From the NCBI GenBank assembly GCA_032358165.1, contig JAALGY010000023.1:620001-684000 (forward strand): a stretch of DNA of 64,000 nt, read 5' to 3'. The notes under the pieces are model-generated. The model was not told where the DNA came from and did no database searches. It saw nothing but the letters and a program-made list of their open reading frames with translations. The stretch is from Diplosphaera chodatii. Its lineage: Eukaryota; Chlorophyta; Trebouxiophyceae; Prasiolales; Stichococcaceae. Position 1 is the stretch's first letter. Every line of letters begins with the position of its first letter. Both the position numbers and the translations under genes were made by a program. This document shows, piece by piece, positions 10,512-21,988 of this stretch.

Positions 10512-13428
10512 TCAGATCGGGAACTGCTGCTGCGTCTGAAAGCTGAAGTCCTGCTCTGGGTTCCCTTCCGGCAGCGTGTGGATGACGCCGGGGAACGTGA
10601 TCGTCCCCTGGTCCGTGGCGATGAAGAGGTCAATGGGGAACGGCGGGGCGCTGTCGACCGCCCAGGCCGCGCCGTACTTGTTCACCGCCAGCCGGCCGCC
10701 GAACGCCGCCGCCTCGGCCCGCCACGCCGCCTGCTGCAGCGTCCTGCCGTCGCCGGGGCTGCCTGCCCCCGGCTCGTGGTCCCCGCTGCCGCTAGCCCGA
10801 TGGGGCGCCCGCCTGAGCCCCCGGCCGAGGTGCCTGCTGGGGCGCGTCGGCGCGCGCCCCGCCGTCGGCGCCGGGTGCGGCACCGTCGGCGCCGGGTGCG
10901 GCGCCGCCGCCCTGTCCGCGTCCCTGCGGCCGTGCGCCACGCGCTGCACGTCCGCCGCCGCGCCCGCCAGGCGGCCGGCCGCCCTGCCGGCGGCTGCGGG
11001 GCGCGCCGCCCGCGTCGGGGACTTGGCCACGTCCAGGTGCGCTGCCGTGCGGCCCTCGCCCGCGCCGCGGAACCGCACCGTGTGGATCTCCGCCGTGCCC
11101 GCCACGTTCTGTGACAGCAGCATGGCAGGCTTCACGACTCGATACACGCCTTTGCCATGTCAGAGCCCAGCAACTGGAGACCACGGCAGTGAGTAGGTGC
11201 CATGCCTCAAAGCAGGTATACGCTGAACAGTCATACCCTAAGCAGGCTGTAGCGGTGTGACGCCAGACATTTCAGGCACAGCAGCAAACCTGGAAGGTGA
11301 CACGCAGATACAGCCCCGGCCCGTTGTAGTGGGTGACCACCACGCGAATGCCGCCTGCCGGCTGGCACGCCACCTGCCGGTACCGGACAGCAATGATGCC
11401 CGATGCCGCCGGCGCTATCCGCGCAAACACGCCGGCCTGCAGGATTGAAAGGCTGAAACTGGTCTCAGTGCTGCAAAGACGATGTCCGCTCTGGTGAGCT
11501 CATGCAAGAAGCTGCTATCGGATCGTCCCGCAGGGGTGAATAGGCCTGATGTGGACAATGCTGGCGCCCACTGCACAGGTGTGTCCTGTCAGCAGCCGCG
11601 CCTGCAGGTCGATGTGGTCGGCGTCGCACTCGGGGCACGTGTCGTTGACCATGACGGTCTCCGTCGTGTTTGTTGATATGGACCCGCAGCGCCCCTGCAG
11701 CAAACCATATAGGGAGCTTCGTGCCGTGCGTGCCAAGATGCACGATGGTGCACAGGTGAGCTGCCAATCGATGGAAGAGCGTCGTTGACAGCAAGGCCAA
11801 GGCGTGACACAGAGGCATGAAGCCGCTGCACACCTCGTAGCCAGTGCCCGGCCCATTGTCGCATTGCACCTGGAAGCACATCCTGTTGCCACACAGCGCA
11901 CATCAGCTTCAACGCACTGACATGATCCAGATGACTGGTCTCATTGTTCAGGTACTCGAAGACAGGGACAAGGCGAACAGAGAGTCTGTTTTAAGCAGGC
12001 ATCCCACCCGCAAGCCTGCTGCGGCCCGGCGCTGCGGAAGCGGTTCAGCGGCGACAGCGCCACAATGTTCCAGTTCGGGTAATGCGCCCTGTCCAGCACC
12101 CCCAGGCCGCAGGACCCCTGTTTGCAGCCAAAGGAGTCCCAAGCCGCCAAGAGGCTCAAGTCGCTGACAGATCAAACATGGGAGGGTTCAGGTTTGGTGA
12201 GTTCCCTGGCCGACGTGCTCCAGGGTGGCTGCCGGCGCCCCACCTCCACATACTGGTACTGCTCGCCGTAGTAGGTGGCGGTGCCGCCGATCCAGTCGCT
12301 CAGCACCCGCTGCGACGTGGGGTCGGTCACAGACGCAGCCGCCGGCGGCGGCGGCGGCGGCCGCTGCTTGCTGGCAGGCGGCGGGGGCTTTCTGACGGGG
12401 GGCGGCGGTGGCCGCTTGAGTGGCGGGCTTGGAGGCGGCAGCGGCGGCGGGCGCTGGGCCGGCTTGGGCGGCGGCGGGCGCTTGACAGGCGGCGGAGGGG
12501 CGGACTTGGGAGGCGGCAACCTCATGGCCGGCGGCGGCTTGCGGGGCGGCGGCGGTGGCCGCTTGACTGGTGGCGGCGGTGGCTGCTTTAACACCGGCGG
12601 TCGCGGCGGCGGCCGCTTGACTGGCGGCGGGCTGCGCGGCGGCGGCGGTCGCGGCGGCGGCCGCTTGACTGCCGATGGGCTGCGCGGTGGCGGCGGCCGC
12701 TGTGTAGCTGGTGGTGGGAAGCGCCTGACTGGTTTCCCACACCTGTGAACGGAGCTATGGGACATAAGGGTGCAAGAAATGAATGGCTTCATGGTGATGC
12801 TGTCACCATGAACTGAATGCAGCGTCAGGGAACGGCACCAAGCGTTTGTTCGACCAGCTCACTTGCCGCCGCACGCCTTCGGTAGTGGCTTGGGCGGCGG
12901 AGCCCGCTTCAGAGGTGGCGGCGGCCACTTCTGTGGCGGCGGCGGCGCCTTTTTGGGAGGCGGCGGCCGCTTCAACGGCTGCGGCGGCGGAAGGGGCTTT
13001 GGTGGCACGGCGCGCCGCTGGCCAGGCTGGTGCGACGGCACCGCCGGCGGCGGCGGCGGCAGCAGCTGCAAAGGCGGCTGCTGCACCACCGGCCGGGGCG
13101 GCGGCCTGTGCCTGGGGCGCATGGTCGCGCACTTGCCGCCGCACGCCTTCGGCAGCTTGCGCAGCGTCGGCAGCAGCGGCCGCGAGTTGCCTGTCAGCAG
13201 CGTCCTGGGGCCCACGCTGTGGGAAAACAGCTGCGCCGCAGGCTGCTGCACAGGCAGCGCGCCCACGCTGCTGTCCGGCCGCCGATCGAGGCCACTGCCG
13301 GGCACCTGCTGCGTGATCACTGTTGCAGCTGCTGCGCACTGCACCGCCAACACTGCTGTGAGTAGGCAGGGCAGCAGTGCCAACACTGCCACACTGGATG
13401 CTGCAGCCCGCTGCCTGCGCCACCGCAT
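10512..13428 (-). CDS. Expansin with hydroxyproline-type proline-rich stalk
   Basis: Exons in transcript order: 13428-12863, 12742-12244, 12117-12008, 11882-11834, 11694-11602, 11436-11290, 11108-10512; 686 aa. Signal peptide (AVLALLPCLLTAVLA), then about 300 residues of PPP/KRPPPP repeats, then the expansin module: GTATYYGEQY, SCGLGVLDRAHYPNW, ACGMCFQVQCDN, the hallmark NDTCPECDADHIDL, and RYRQVACQPAGGIRV. These are the double-psi beta-barrel motifs of expansin domain 1; the last exon holds the CBM63-like domain 2 region with a disordered Ala/Gly/Arg insert. Expansins loosen wall polysaccharides without hydrolysis. The stalk resembles those of volvocine wall glycoproteins. The ATG at 13428 was chosen because it immediately precedes the signal peptide. 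The intron after 11602 would need a GC donor. It is divergent from the expansin at 15048. Confidence 0.85.
12250..12742 (-). repeat. Proline-codon repeat region of stalked expansin
   Basis: Imperfect tandem (Pro)n-Lys/Arg units read on the minus strand, for example VKRPPPP and PPPPRSP. The plus strand is extremely G-rich as a result. This is low-complexity coding sequence, not a mobile element. Confidence 0.8.
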
Positions 13429-15047
13429 CGCTGTCCCGCTGGTGCCGTGCGGCGATGGTAACACCTGGACGCACTGTCGTCTGCAGGCTGACTGGGGTCC
13501 GGCAGGCAGCTACATCAGCTGCACCAGCGCTCGCGCCGCAGCTGTTGCTGAGGAAGTCTGGCGCTGATTTGACACGAAATTCATGACGTGCCGGCGTAGG
13601 AGGCGATCATCCCCCTCTGGCTCATTCCAGCACGTCTTGGAGCTGACGCCTGGCCTGCTGCCCAGGTGCGATTGCGCCCTGGTAAGAGGCGCCTGCATTG
13701 TAGATCACCGAAGGGTTTACATCCGCACGCAGCATCCAAGGCACAGGCGGCAAGTCCACCGTGATCGGTGCGTACAAGCACGCTAGCTGAGCTGTAGGGG
13801 GCACTACCGCCAGCTGTGTGCTGCCGAGCCAGGTGCAGCTTGGCTCAAGAGCACGGTATAAAGCTTGATTACCACAGGCAGATTTAACATTCAACAGCGG
13901 CGCCATATGCATGCAGGGCACCTGCCAATCTCGGGGTGGTCAGGCTGCAAGTGTTGGGCGGATCGACGCGCAGCGCGCTTCACACAAGTGCTCGATCTAT
14001 GCCAAGCTCGCTGAACTGTTCAATGTCATCTGTCAGTCAAGGTGCCGTCGTATGATGGCACGGTGAGGTGCATGAGGGCTCGACTGTATCAAGGGTTTTG
14101 GTGCGATTATTTCTAGCTAAACCCTATTTATAATATGACCGGACGGACTGGCCCCCGGCAAACCTCCAACGGAACGGACATACAGCCGGTGCAGGCCACG
14201 GCAGCGCCACTTCTTAACTAGCTAGGCAGTCCACGGCACCTCCGCCGCAAGCATCACGCAGGACCTGCCACTTCCGTAGCGCTGTCGCTCAATAACAGTC
14301 CAGCTGTAGTGGCAACACAGCTTGCAGTATTCCGCGCGCTGCGGGGAAGCATAATTGGTGCCGATTGTCAGCTGCAAGCCCGCCACAAGCAGCGAGGACC
14401 GACTCTGCAACGCATTGAAGTTCGGCACTGGCGTCTTGCGTCAACGCCGCTGCGGCGTTAGGGTTGAACAACAGCTGCAAGAACTGGCCCAGCACTCGGA
14501 GCTGGGACCACCACATACCACGACGCGCCGGCCGTTACGCAGTCACAACCAGCAAATCCTGCCACTCCAGTCAGGTGCAGTGCCGTTCCGACCCTGTACC
14601 CCCCATCGCAGCCGTCCTTGCCCTGTAATCGCAGCATGTGCCCTTGAGAGGGTCCAGCGGTGACGGCAGTGCTGTTGTACCCGGGAATGCGAGCGTTCGA
14701 AGGTCAGGGTCTCGACGCCAGGGGGCGTCTGAACCTGACATGATCGCATGCATTTCCATCCATGACTGAGCAGTTGTGGGAGACGGTGCCGCATGCGGCG
14801 GGCCCTCTGGTGCTCGCTAACAGCACGTGGGCTGCGACAAACCTTCAATCGCGACGCGCTATGCTGCGCCTAGGCCGCAGTGCACTGAACACGCAATACA
14901 CAGCCTGTATCTGAGGGTCTCAGTACCACACGCGACGGACGCTGCGGCCTGGCTGCAGCACAGGCGCCCTGCACCTGGCACAACCGCGGACGCCTCGGAC
15001 TGACCAGCTTGTGACTTGCTGCAGTCCTGCCTCAGACACTTCTTACA
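13429..15047. other. Intergenic between divergent expansins
   Basis: This 1.6 kb lies between two divergent expansin starts and must hold both promoters. There is an AT-rich patch near 14090-14150. Minus-strand open frames at 13622-13921 and 14222-14830 contain cysteine-bearing segments, but no splice-phased gene or family match could be built, so no gene is called. Confidence 0.4.
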
Positions 15048-18000
15048 ATGCTGCAGGGCCACCGCAATCAAATCAGACATCGACTAGCTGGCGGCATGGC
15101 GTGTGGCAGTAGGGTGGCGGTGGTGACGCGCCAAATTGGATCACCTCAGCGGCTGCTCACACAGCTTGCAGCCCAGGTTCTGCTGGTGTTAGGAGTTTTG
15201 GCAGCGGCCGCGCCCAGGGCGGCGGCACAGGCCTGGACCACCGGGCAGATAGCTACAAACTACGGCTCAACCTATGACAGCCTCAGCCCCTGGCAGCCCA
15301 GCTTCGGCACAAAAGAGGTGCGCTGGAAGCATTGCAATCCCTCGCTGTCAGCATGCCAACCTGACCAACACGGCCGACCGAGTGGCATAAAATCACATTC
15401 AAAGTGCACAGTATGGATCCTTTCCGCCAAGACGGTCTCGCGCCCTGCAGTGCTCGTGCATGTGTGAGCAGGCCATGGCAGGAATGGCAGCCTGACTGTC
15501 GTCGGTTGCTGTCCTCAGACTTGGCTCTGCTGACACCAGGGGTCATGCGGGTACGGGCTCCTGGACAAGACGGAGTGGCCCTACTGGTCCGTGGCGGGCG
15601 TGAGCGTGAAGAGCCCCTTCTACATCGCCGGCCCGCTGCATGCCTGCGGGTGCGGCCACCGAAGCATTGCCGAAACATGAGCACGCCCAAATGATGCCAC
15701 GCTCACCACCAGTGTGTCACGCATGATGGTAGCTGTCTCTAGTATCCGACAAGCGCATGGCCGATTTGCAGGCAGTGCTTCGAGGTCCAGTGCGTCAACA
15801 ACAAGGCTGGCTCGCCCTACGCGGTGCGCAGAACTGGCGCCAGTGCGAAGTGCAGGCGTCTGTCCCGCACTGACACACAGACAATGAGCTGCTCCTCATG
15901 TTCACAGGGCAACTGCTACTCGAACTCGACCACCAACTCGGTGATCGTCACGATCACAGACAGGTAGGTCGCTGCGCTGAGGCACACGTCCCAGTCAGCT
16001 TTGCTACCAAGCGGTGCAGCACAATGACAAACGTGAGTGGTCATGACGCTGAAGACAACACATGCGCCCGTGCCTGCAGCTGCCCCGAGTGCGCCGCCAA
16101 CCATCTGGACATGGCTGCGCTCGCCTTCGGACGGGTGAGCCCCGCAGACTCATCCCTGCCATGCCTGACAGGACATCCATCTCAGCAATCGACCCTGGCG
16201 CCTCCTCGGTCAGGCGACCAGTGAAGCACTTCGCCTGTGCAGCTGGCGCCGATTGTCGCGGGCCGGATCGACACCCGCATCCGGCGCGTCAACTGCTCGC
16301 CGCCCGCCGGCATGGCCATCAACGTCATGGACGGCAAGGCCGGCTCCGGCTTCTTCAAGTTCACCGTGCAGGTGTGTGTGCCCACCCTGCGGCAGCGAGC
16401 TGTGCTGTCAATGCTCCACCCCTTGTGCAGACGACCATCTGGATCATTCCTACAATGGCACCTGTGCCGCTATGAAAAGTGCCAAGGGTCACAGGAAGAC
16501 ATCCCATTGGTACGCCGGGCTTCGAGCATCTCCCTCAAAGAAGATATTGTGCGTGTTGGCAGGGTGTCAGCTCCATCGGGGCGGTCAAGAAGGTGGAGGT
16601 GGCCGGCGTGCCGCCGGCCAACGTGCGAATCGCGTCCGCCGAGGGCGGCGCACAGTTCGTGGCGGCCACCCCGGTGCTGGCCACGCCGGAGGGGCGGCTG
16701 GCGGCGTCGCAGGACGCGCTGCTGGCCAGCGCTCTCGCCCCCAAGGACCCCGCGCTGCCGGCGAACAACGGCAACGGCACGCAGCGCATCGCCGGCGCGG
16801 GTTCAAACCCTGCCATCGGCCGCCGCCGCTCGCTGCTGGGTGGGCCCCGCCGCGCGCTGGCCGCCGCGACGTTCGGCAACACCTACACCAACTACGGCGC
16901 CGCCTGGCAGCTGAACCAGATGCCGCCGCCGCCGCTGTCCTTCCGCATCACCCTGTCGAACAACCAAGTGGTGCGCCCTCTCCCAATGCTGCTGATGACA
17001 GATCATGTTGGCAGTGAACTTGTATACACGATGGTGTTGATGAGTCTGATTGACATGCTAGAGGTCAACAGCATGCCATTCTGCTGCACAGGTGACGACT
17101 GCAAATGCCGTGACGAAGCAGCAGCTGGCGCTGCAGGCGACGCTGCCGCTGAACCTGCAGGTTTCATCATCCACGCCGCTGCGGGTGCGTCAATGCTGCT
17201 GCCCGTGCCACGCCATGTCCCCAGCGAGCATCGACCCCAGACTGCCGCCTGGCCCTCGATGACCTGCTGCTCGTGGAACAATGTCAAGTTGCGCCGTCCA
17301 TATCAATATGCAGCAGTCTCATACATGATTACAACAGGCGGGCGCGGCGTCGATCGGCAGCGGCCGCTATGGCGACAAGAACCCGGCCTGTCCGGTGGGC
17401 CAGTTCTACGACACCCAGACCGCGCGCGTGCCGACGTGCAAGGCGTGCGTCGGCTTCGCCTGGAACGTGGACAGGTCGCTGGGCTGCTACCCGCCGCTGA
17501 TGCACCCGGTGCAGAAGAACTTCTGCGGTGAGCATGCCCGGTTACATAGTTGCCTGCTTCGTCTTGCAGTTGCCGGCTGACGCGCTCAGCAACACTCGTG
17601 AGTGATGCGCTTTGGCTTGGTGAGCAACGCCGCCATTGCTGTTGCAATGTGGAGTGTCACGATGCATTGTGCACATGACCATGCGTGCACAACATGTGCG
17701 ATGTGCTCATCTGCTGCAGGGCCGCTCCCGATGGTCGCTTACGCGCAGGACAAGGGCGACAAGCTGCGGTGCTTCAACGCCAACGCGACGGTGCACACCG
17801 TCCTGCTGCAGATCCAAGGCGCCAACCCCTTCAAGTACACCTATACCGACATCCAGCCGAAGCCTTTCCTGCGCTCCAAGAGCCAGACGCTGCTCCAGGT
17901 GCGGACAATCTCACATCTCTCAGCTTTGTGCTGATGCGCCCAGACCAGGCTTCAAAACCCGAAAACAGTGGGATCGCCGGCGCCGGCAGGCGACAAAACG

Positions 18001-18550
18001 CCCGACTGCTCGCGTGTTGGTCGCATGGGCTGCTGAGTGACCGCACCACTATCTTCTGCCCACTGCGTTGTCAGGCAGAGGCTTGGCAAGCAGCCGCGTT
18101 GTGGCTGCACCCAGTGCAAAATTGACGCTGCTATTGGTCGTGCTCAACCTGCCGCCGTGCCGTGCAGGCCTCGATGGTCCAGCGAACGGGGCAGGGTCTG
18201 CTGGTGACCTTCCCAGACCCCTCCAAGAAGGTCGGCCTCCTGATGGCGAACCGAAAGGTGTGGGCATTCAGATCATCCCTGTCGGCTCCTGCCTCATGCG
18301 TGAAGCTGCTGCGTTTGCTCGCTGCAGTGGCCAGCAACAAGCTGGACTCTTGGGTGCCTGCTGTACCAACGATGTATACCTGTGGTGGTCCCTTGCGTGC
18401 TTCACACCTGGATATGTTGTGACACTGTGGTGCCACCATCTGCAGCTGCGGCAGGACTTCCTGTACGTGGAGGGGGTCGTCAAGAAGGGCGGCACCGGCC
18501 CATCGATGTGCTTCAGCAGCGACCAAAACGCAGCAATGCGCGTCTGCTGA
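15048..18550 (+). CDS. Expansin with extra C-terminal cysteine-bearing domain
   Basis: Twelve exons, all in phase: 15048-15317, 15540-15649, 15772-15823, 15908-15963, 16080-16134, 16243-16371, 16563-16967, 17092-17160, 17338-17527, 17720-17898, 18168-18257, 18446-18550; 569 aa. Signal peptide (QVLLVLGVLAAAAPRAAAQA; an alternative ATG lies at 15096). The expansin module follows: TNYGSTYDSL, SCGYGLLDKTEWPYW, ACGQCFEVQC, TDSCPECAANHLDM and RRVNCSPPAGMAIN. A long Ala/Gly insert separates this from the LSFRITLSNN strand of domain 2. After LPLNLQ an additional region begins with CPVGQFYDTQ and CKACVGFAW and ends SMCFSSDQN; I do not recognise it. Splice sites around SCGYG and ACG match those of the divergent expansin, showing common ancestry. 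Likely secreted, acting on the cell wall. Confidence 0.88.
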
Positions 18551-19342
18551 TCAGCTGACAGTAGGCCGTGAACCCTCGACAGTCAGTGATGTGCATCATC
18601 CATACATTTACGGCAGCAGCAGACGGCTGCCTGGCGCAGCAGCAGGAAGACTCAGTAGGGTGGAAGCAGAACCCATGGTATTACAAATTATTTGCAGCAT
18701 GTATGGACAACCCTGCGCACTGGAGTACAGTCATTGTGTGCTTTGCCATGCAGACATTGTTGGTGTGTCCTTTTGCTAGCATTACATAGTCCAGAGTCGG
18801 AATGTGGGGCATGTTGCCTGCACTGTGTAGTAGTTGCCTTGACGAGGTTATGGTTTTGTGTGTTGACTTGGCAATGACAGCCGGTGTGCGCTCCCCAAAC
18901 AGGCCCACACGCTGTGGTGCAACGGTTTGAGGGAGCCCCCACCGGCTGCCTGTTGCCGCCGTGCTTTGTTCTGGTTGTGCATGCTGATATCGGCATCTAC
19001 AGTATATCTCTGTCTTTGAATATCAGATACGCAGGGATGTTTTTTGTTTTGAAGGCAGATAGAACGAGGCAGGAACGACCAGTGTGTTGTGCTGGCATGT
19101 CAAGAGTACACTTTGTAACATAGCAGCGGATACAGTAGTCACCGTGCGCCAAAACTCTTACAGTTGACAACGTACTGCAGTACTGACTCCAATAGAGGCA
19201 CTGCACTTGCCAGCAGAACCGATGTTCTCTGCAGAAGCCAACGATGCACACGCTGTCAGAGTGCAAGAATGCTGAGCCACTGGCAACCATCCACCGTCCC
19301 TTGCCTTCCCTGCTGCCTTCACTTCCAGGACTAGCGGGCACG
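18551..19342. other. Convergent intergenic region
   Basis: It holds the 3' UTRs of the expansin (+) and CP12 (-). A plus-strand TGTAA lies at 19114-19118. No coding exon is seen. Confidence 0.5.
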
Positions 19343-21419
19343 CTAATCCTCGTACACCCTGCCGGGACAGGACACAGTGAGGGTGGTGCCAACTTTGTCA
19401 TGTGTCATGTGTCATCTCAGAGCCTTTGCATATCCTCAATACAATCACACAGCATGCATGAGCACAGAGCACAATTGGACACACCTGCACTCGTCGGCAT
19501 CAGGGGAGCCCTGCACAGGTGATGCAGCAGCACACATGTCAGCAGTCGAGTGCCCGCCCGTCAATGCATTCCAGACACACGCCATCACGATCTGCAGACG
19601 TACACCTGCTTTCCTGAACACGGGCTATCGCTCACCTCGCAGTACTTCTCCAGAGGGTCCGATGATGATGACGACTGCGTAATTAGGACACCAGCATCAT
19701 GATGCTGTGGTCGGGAAACATCACGCGCTACAGGAGCAAGCGGAAGGCAGGCGTGCAGCACACGTCACACACAGGGACCATGGTGGTGTGGCCGTCACTG
19801 GGTGCCCCCCTTCCCATGCCCTGGCCAGGGTTTCGGGCTGGTGCTCACCGCGCTGGGGTCGCGTGACTGCGCCTTCAGGCTCTCCACCTGCAGCAGAGAA
19901 GGGGTGGCATCATCAGCGGCTGGCTGTGAATTTCCACAGGCCCCTTTTGTGCGCGCTTGCCAGATGTCACTGCTGACACCGTGCACAAGGCTGCGGTGCT
20001 GGCTGCCCATGCCAAGGAGCTGCATCCTGCTCAGGAGCGGGCTCTCCGCCAACCAACAACAGCAGGCACAGGAATGATGACCAGATGCGTTGGCAGCTGA
20101 GCAGTGCCTGACTCCCGATCGAAGTGCACCTTCTCCCAGGCGGCGTTGGACTTGCGGGACAGCTCGTCGGCCTGCTGGCGCGCGGTCTTGGACTCCGCGC
20201 TCACCGACTCCGCCTCCTTGATCGCCGCCTCCAGCTCCCCCTGGTCCGTCGCCTGCGGACGGGAGGTTTTGGGGTTGAGAAATTGAGAAACTCAAATTGT
20301 CTGAGCCCTCAAGTCACTCCAACACTTCTTGATCGCCGCCTCCAGCCCCCCTGGTCCGTCGCCTGCGGGACGGGGTAGTTACTTGAGCACAAATGGTAAG
20401 GTCTACACTCCTACCAAGCCTTCCAGCCCTTCGTGACTGCCGCCCGTTGCTCGCCCTAGACCGTTGCCTGCGGGCAGGGCCATGAGATTGAGCACTACAA
20501 GGTTGTCTCAGCTCTCGAGCCAGCTCAACCCTCCCCAATCGTCGCCGCCACCTTCCCATGGTCAATCGACTGCGGGCCGGGGGCCTGTCGGATCCAAACC
20601 TCACAACAGGGCGTGTGTCTTCATGGCTTTGATGCCAGCCGGGCGCGGCTGCACTTTGACCCAGTGCTGGCCCCCGGTCTGGCCTGAACCCACTGCTGTT
20701 GAGGCCCCGCAGCGGAGCATCAAACTTGCTTGCCAAGAGGAGAGAGGCTGCAACCATGATTGCCAAGTTCACTGCGTTCCCTGCGCCTCATGCGTCTAAG
20801 TCTTGCTCACGCCCCAAGGAAGCAGCGCGAAACACTGCTGCTGACAGCATGTGCTGCAGTTCTCTCGGCTGCACCTCCCGCGTGGCATTGGGGAAGGCAT
20901 ATAACAGTTCATGCTGGAGGCCTAATCAGTGTACGTACTGACATGACAGCAAACCCTTGAGTGCCAGCAATCTCGCCGTTAGACATGCTTAGGCATCTCA
21001 AAATGGCAGCATGTGCATGATGCATGACGCCGCTGAGCCTGGCTTGCACACCGTAAGCAGCCAGTTTATGACAGCCCCTGATCAGGTAGTGCGCAAGGTG
21101 CTCAGACAGAGCATGCCATGATCGACTTGCTGCAAGTCATCGAAGCATGGCTGAAGGTGACAGCCAACCCGGCCTGATATCCACTGGGTGCATGGCCCAC
21201 ACGATGGTCGCCGTTGCAGGCCTGACCAACAGGACTGCTACAGAGGAAGCATGTAGTACTTAGGCATCAGAATCTACACGAGATCGGCACAGAAATGGCA
21301 GCTGCACTCACTGTGGGTGCGGCCATTGCCACCACCCGCCGGGCCCGCAGGCTGGGCCGCGCCACAGGTCGGGCTGTGCGGACTGGCACGAACGTGCGCA
21401 TGCTCAGCGCGGACGCCAT
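19343..21419 (-). CDS. CP12: CP12, chloroplast Calvin-cycle regulator lacking N-terminal Cys pair
   Basis: Six exons in transcript order: 21419-21312, 20252-20130, 19887-19849, 19674-19636, 19510-19485, 19358-19343; phases agree, 116 aa. Exon 1 encodes an Arg/Ala/Val transit peptide (MASALSMRTFVPVRTARP). The core AAWEK|VESLKA corresponds to the AWDxVEEL motif of CP12, followed by DPLEKYCE, GSPDADEC and the terminal VYED. CP12 links GAPDH and phosphoribulokinase into a dark-inactive complex under thioredoxin control. The C-terminal Cys pair (C-x8-C), which binds GAPDH, is intact. The N-terminal pair expected just before AAW is absent (ELSRKSNAAWEK). The final exon is only 16 nt. Intron 1 (20253-21311) carries decayed copies of the exon 2 start. 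It shares a 569-bp divergent promoter region with the PDF-motif gene. Confidence 0.92.
20216..20580 (-). repeat. Decaying tandem copies of the CP12 exon 2 start inside intron 1
   Basis: The segment covering the first part of exon 2 plus its acceptor (20216-20262) recurs at about 20328-20373, 20430-20476 and 20537-20580, period about 105-112 bp. The second copy is nearly exact; the others are progressively diverged. Flanking bases (a ttgag...ttgtctgag stretch) repeat too. Confidence 0.75.
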
Positions 21420-21988
21420 GGTGTCTAAACGTGCTGCGATCAGCTGAGCGTCGCTGTGCAAGGCTGCAAACGTCCGGCAAACTCTGAGCCTTGCCACCCA
21501 TATCTCCAGGGTTTAGGGCGTCACGTGCGATTATGTAAGCCAGCAAGCCAGCATGCACATGTCAACATTCGCTTGCCGTTTCGCCAAATGACAAGCCTCT
21601 GCAACACCATTCGCGGACTATCGTGCTGCTGTGCCGCACCCTTTGCACTGGGGTGTATGCTGCTCCTTTTGTGTATAATTGGCTTGCTTCATGCGCATGC
21701 GCAGCATGGCCTTGAACTGACGCAGCCTTTGCGCAGCACCAGCGCGAAGGAAGTCGTGAAGGCATCATACCTGTCTAATGATGGGCCTCTAGTGCGTAGA
21801 TGCGTAGCACTCTTCAATCCTACAGCATGCTGCGGCACCTCATGACAGAGTGGCGGTGGCAAGCTGTTGCGGTCGACATGACAACAACGGCCTGTCAGAG
21901 GACAAGCTGGCAGCTGAGAGCAGTACCGTCCTTGACACCAGCGCAAGTCTTTCGGCAGGAAACCGGCTTGCTAGCACAACGTCAATGC
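21420..21988. promoter_or_regulatory. Divergent promoter region, CP12 / PDF-motif gene
   Basis: 569 bp between two outward-facing start codons must contain both promoters unless upstream exons exist. No specific element is recognised. Confidence 0.4.

Noticed and set aside
12172..12748. Long plus-strand and alternate-frame open frames over the proline-rich region
   Set aside because: They are shadows of the (Pro)n stalk. Only one minus-strand frame joins in phase to the signal peptide and the expansin core.
14222..14830. Possible cysteine-containing minus-strand gene between the expansins
   Set aside because: No start, splice phases or family similarity could be made consistent; left as unexplained intergenic sequence.
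16799..16811. tRNA B-box-like GGTTCAAACCC
   Set aside because: It lies inside expansin exon 7, has no matching A box or cloverleaf, and is explained by coding sequence.
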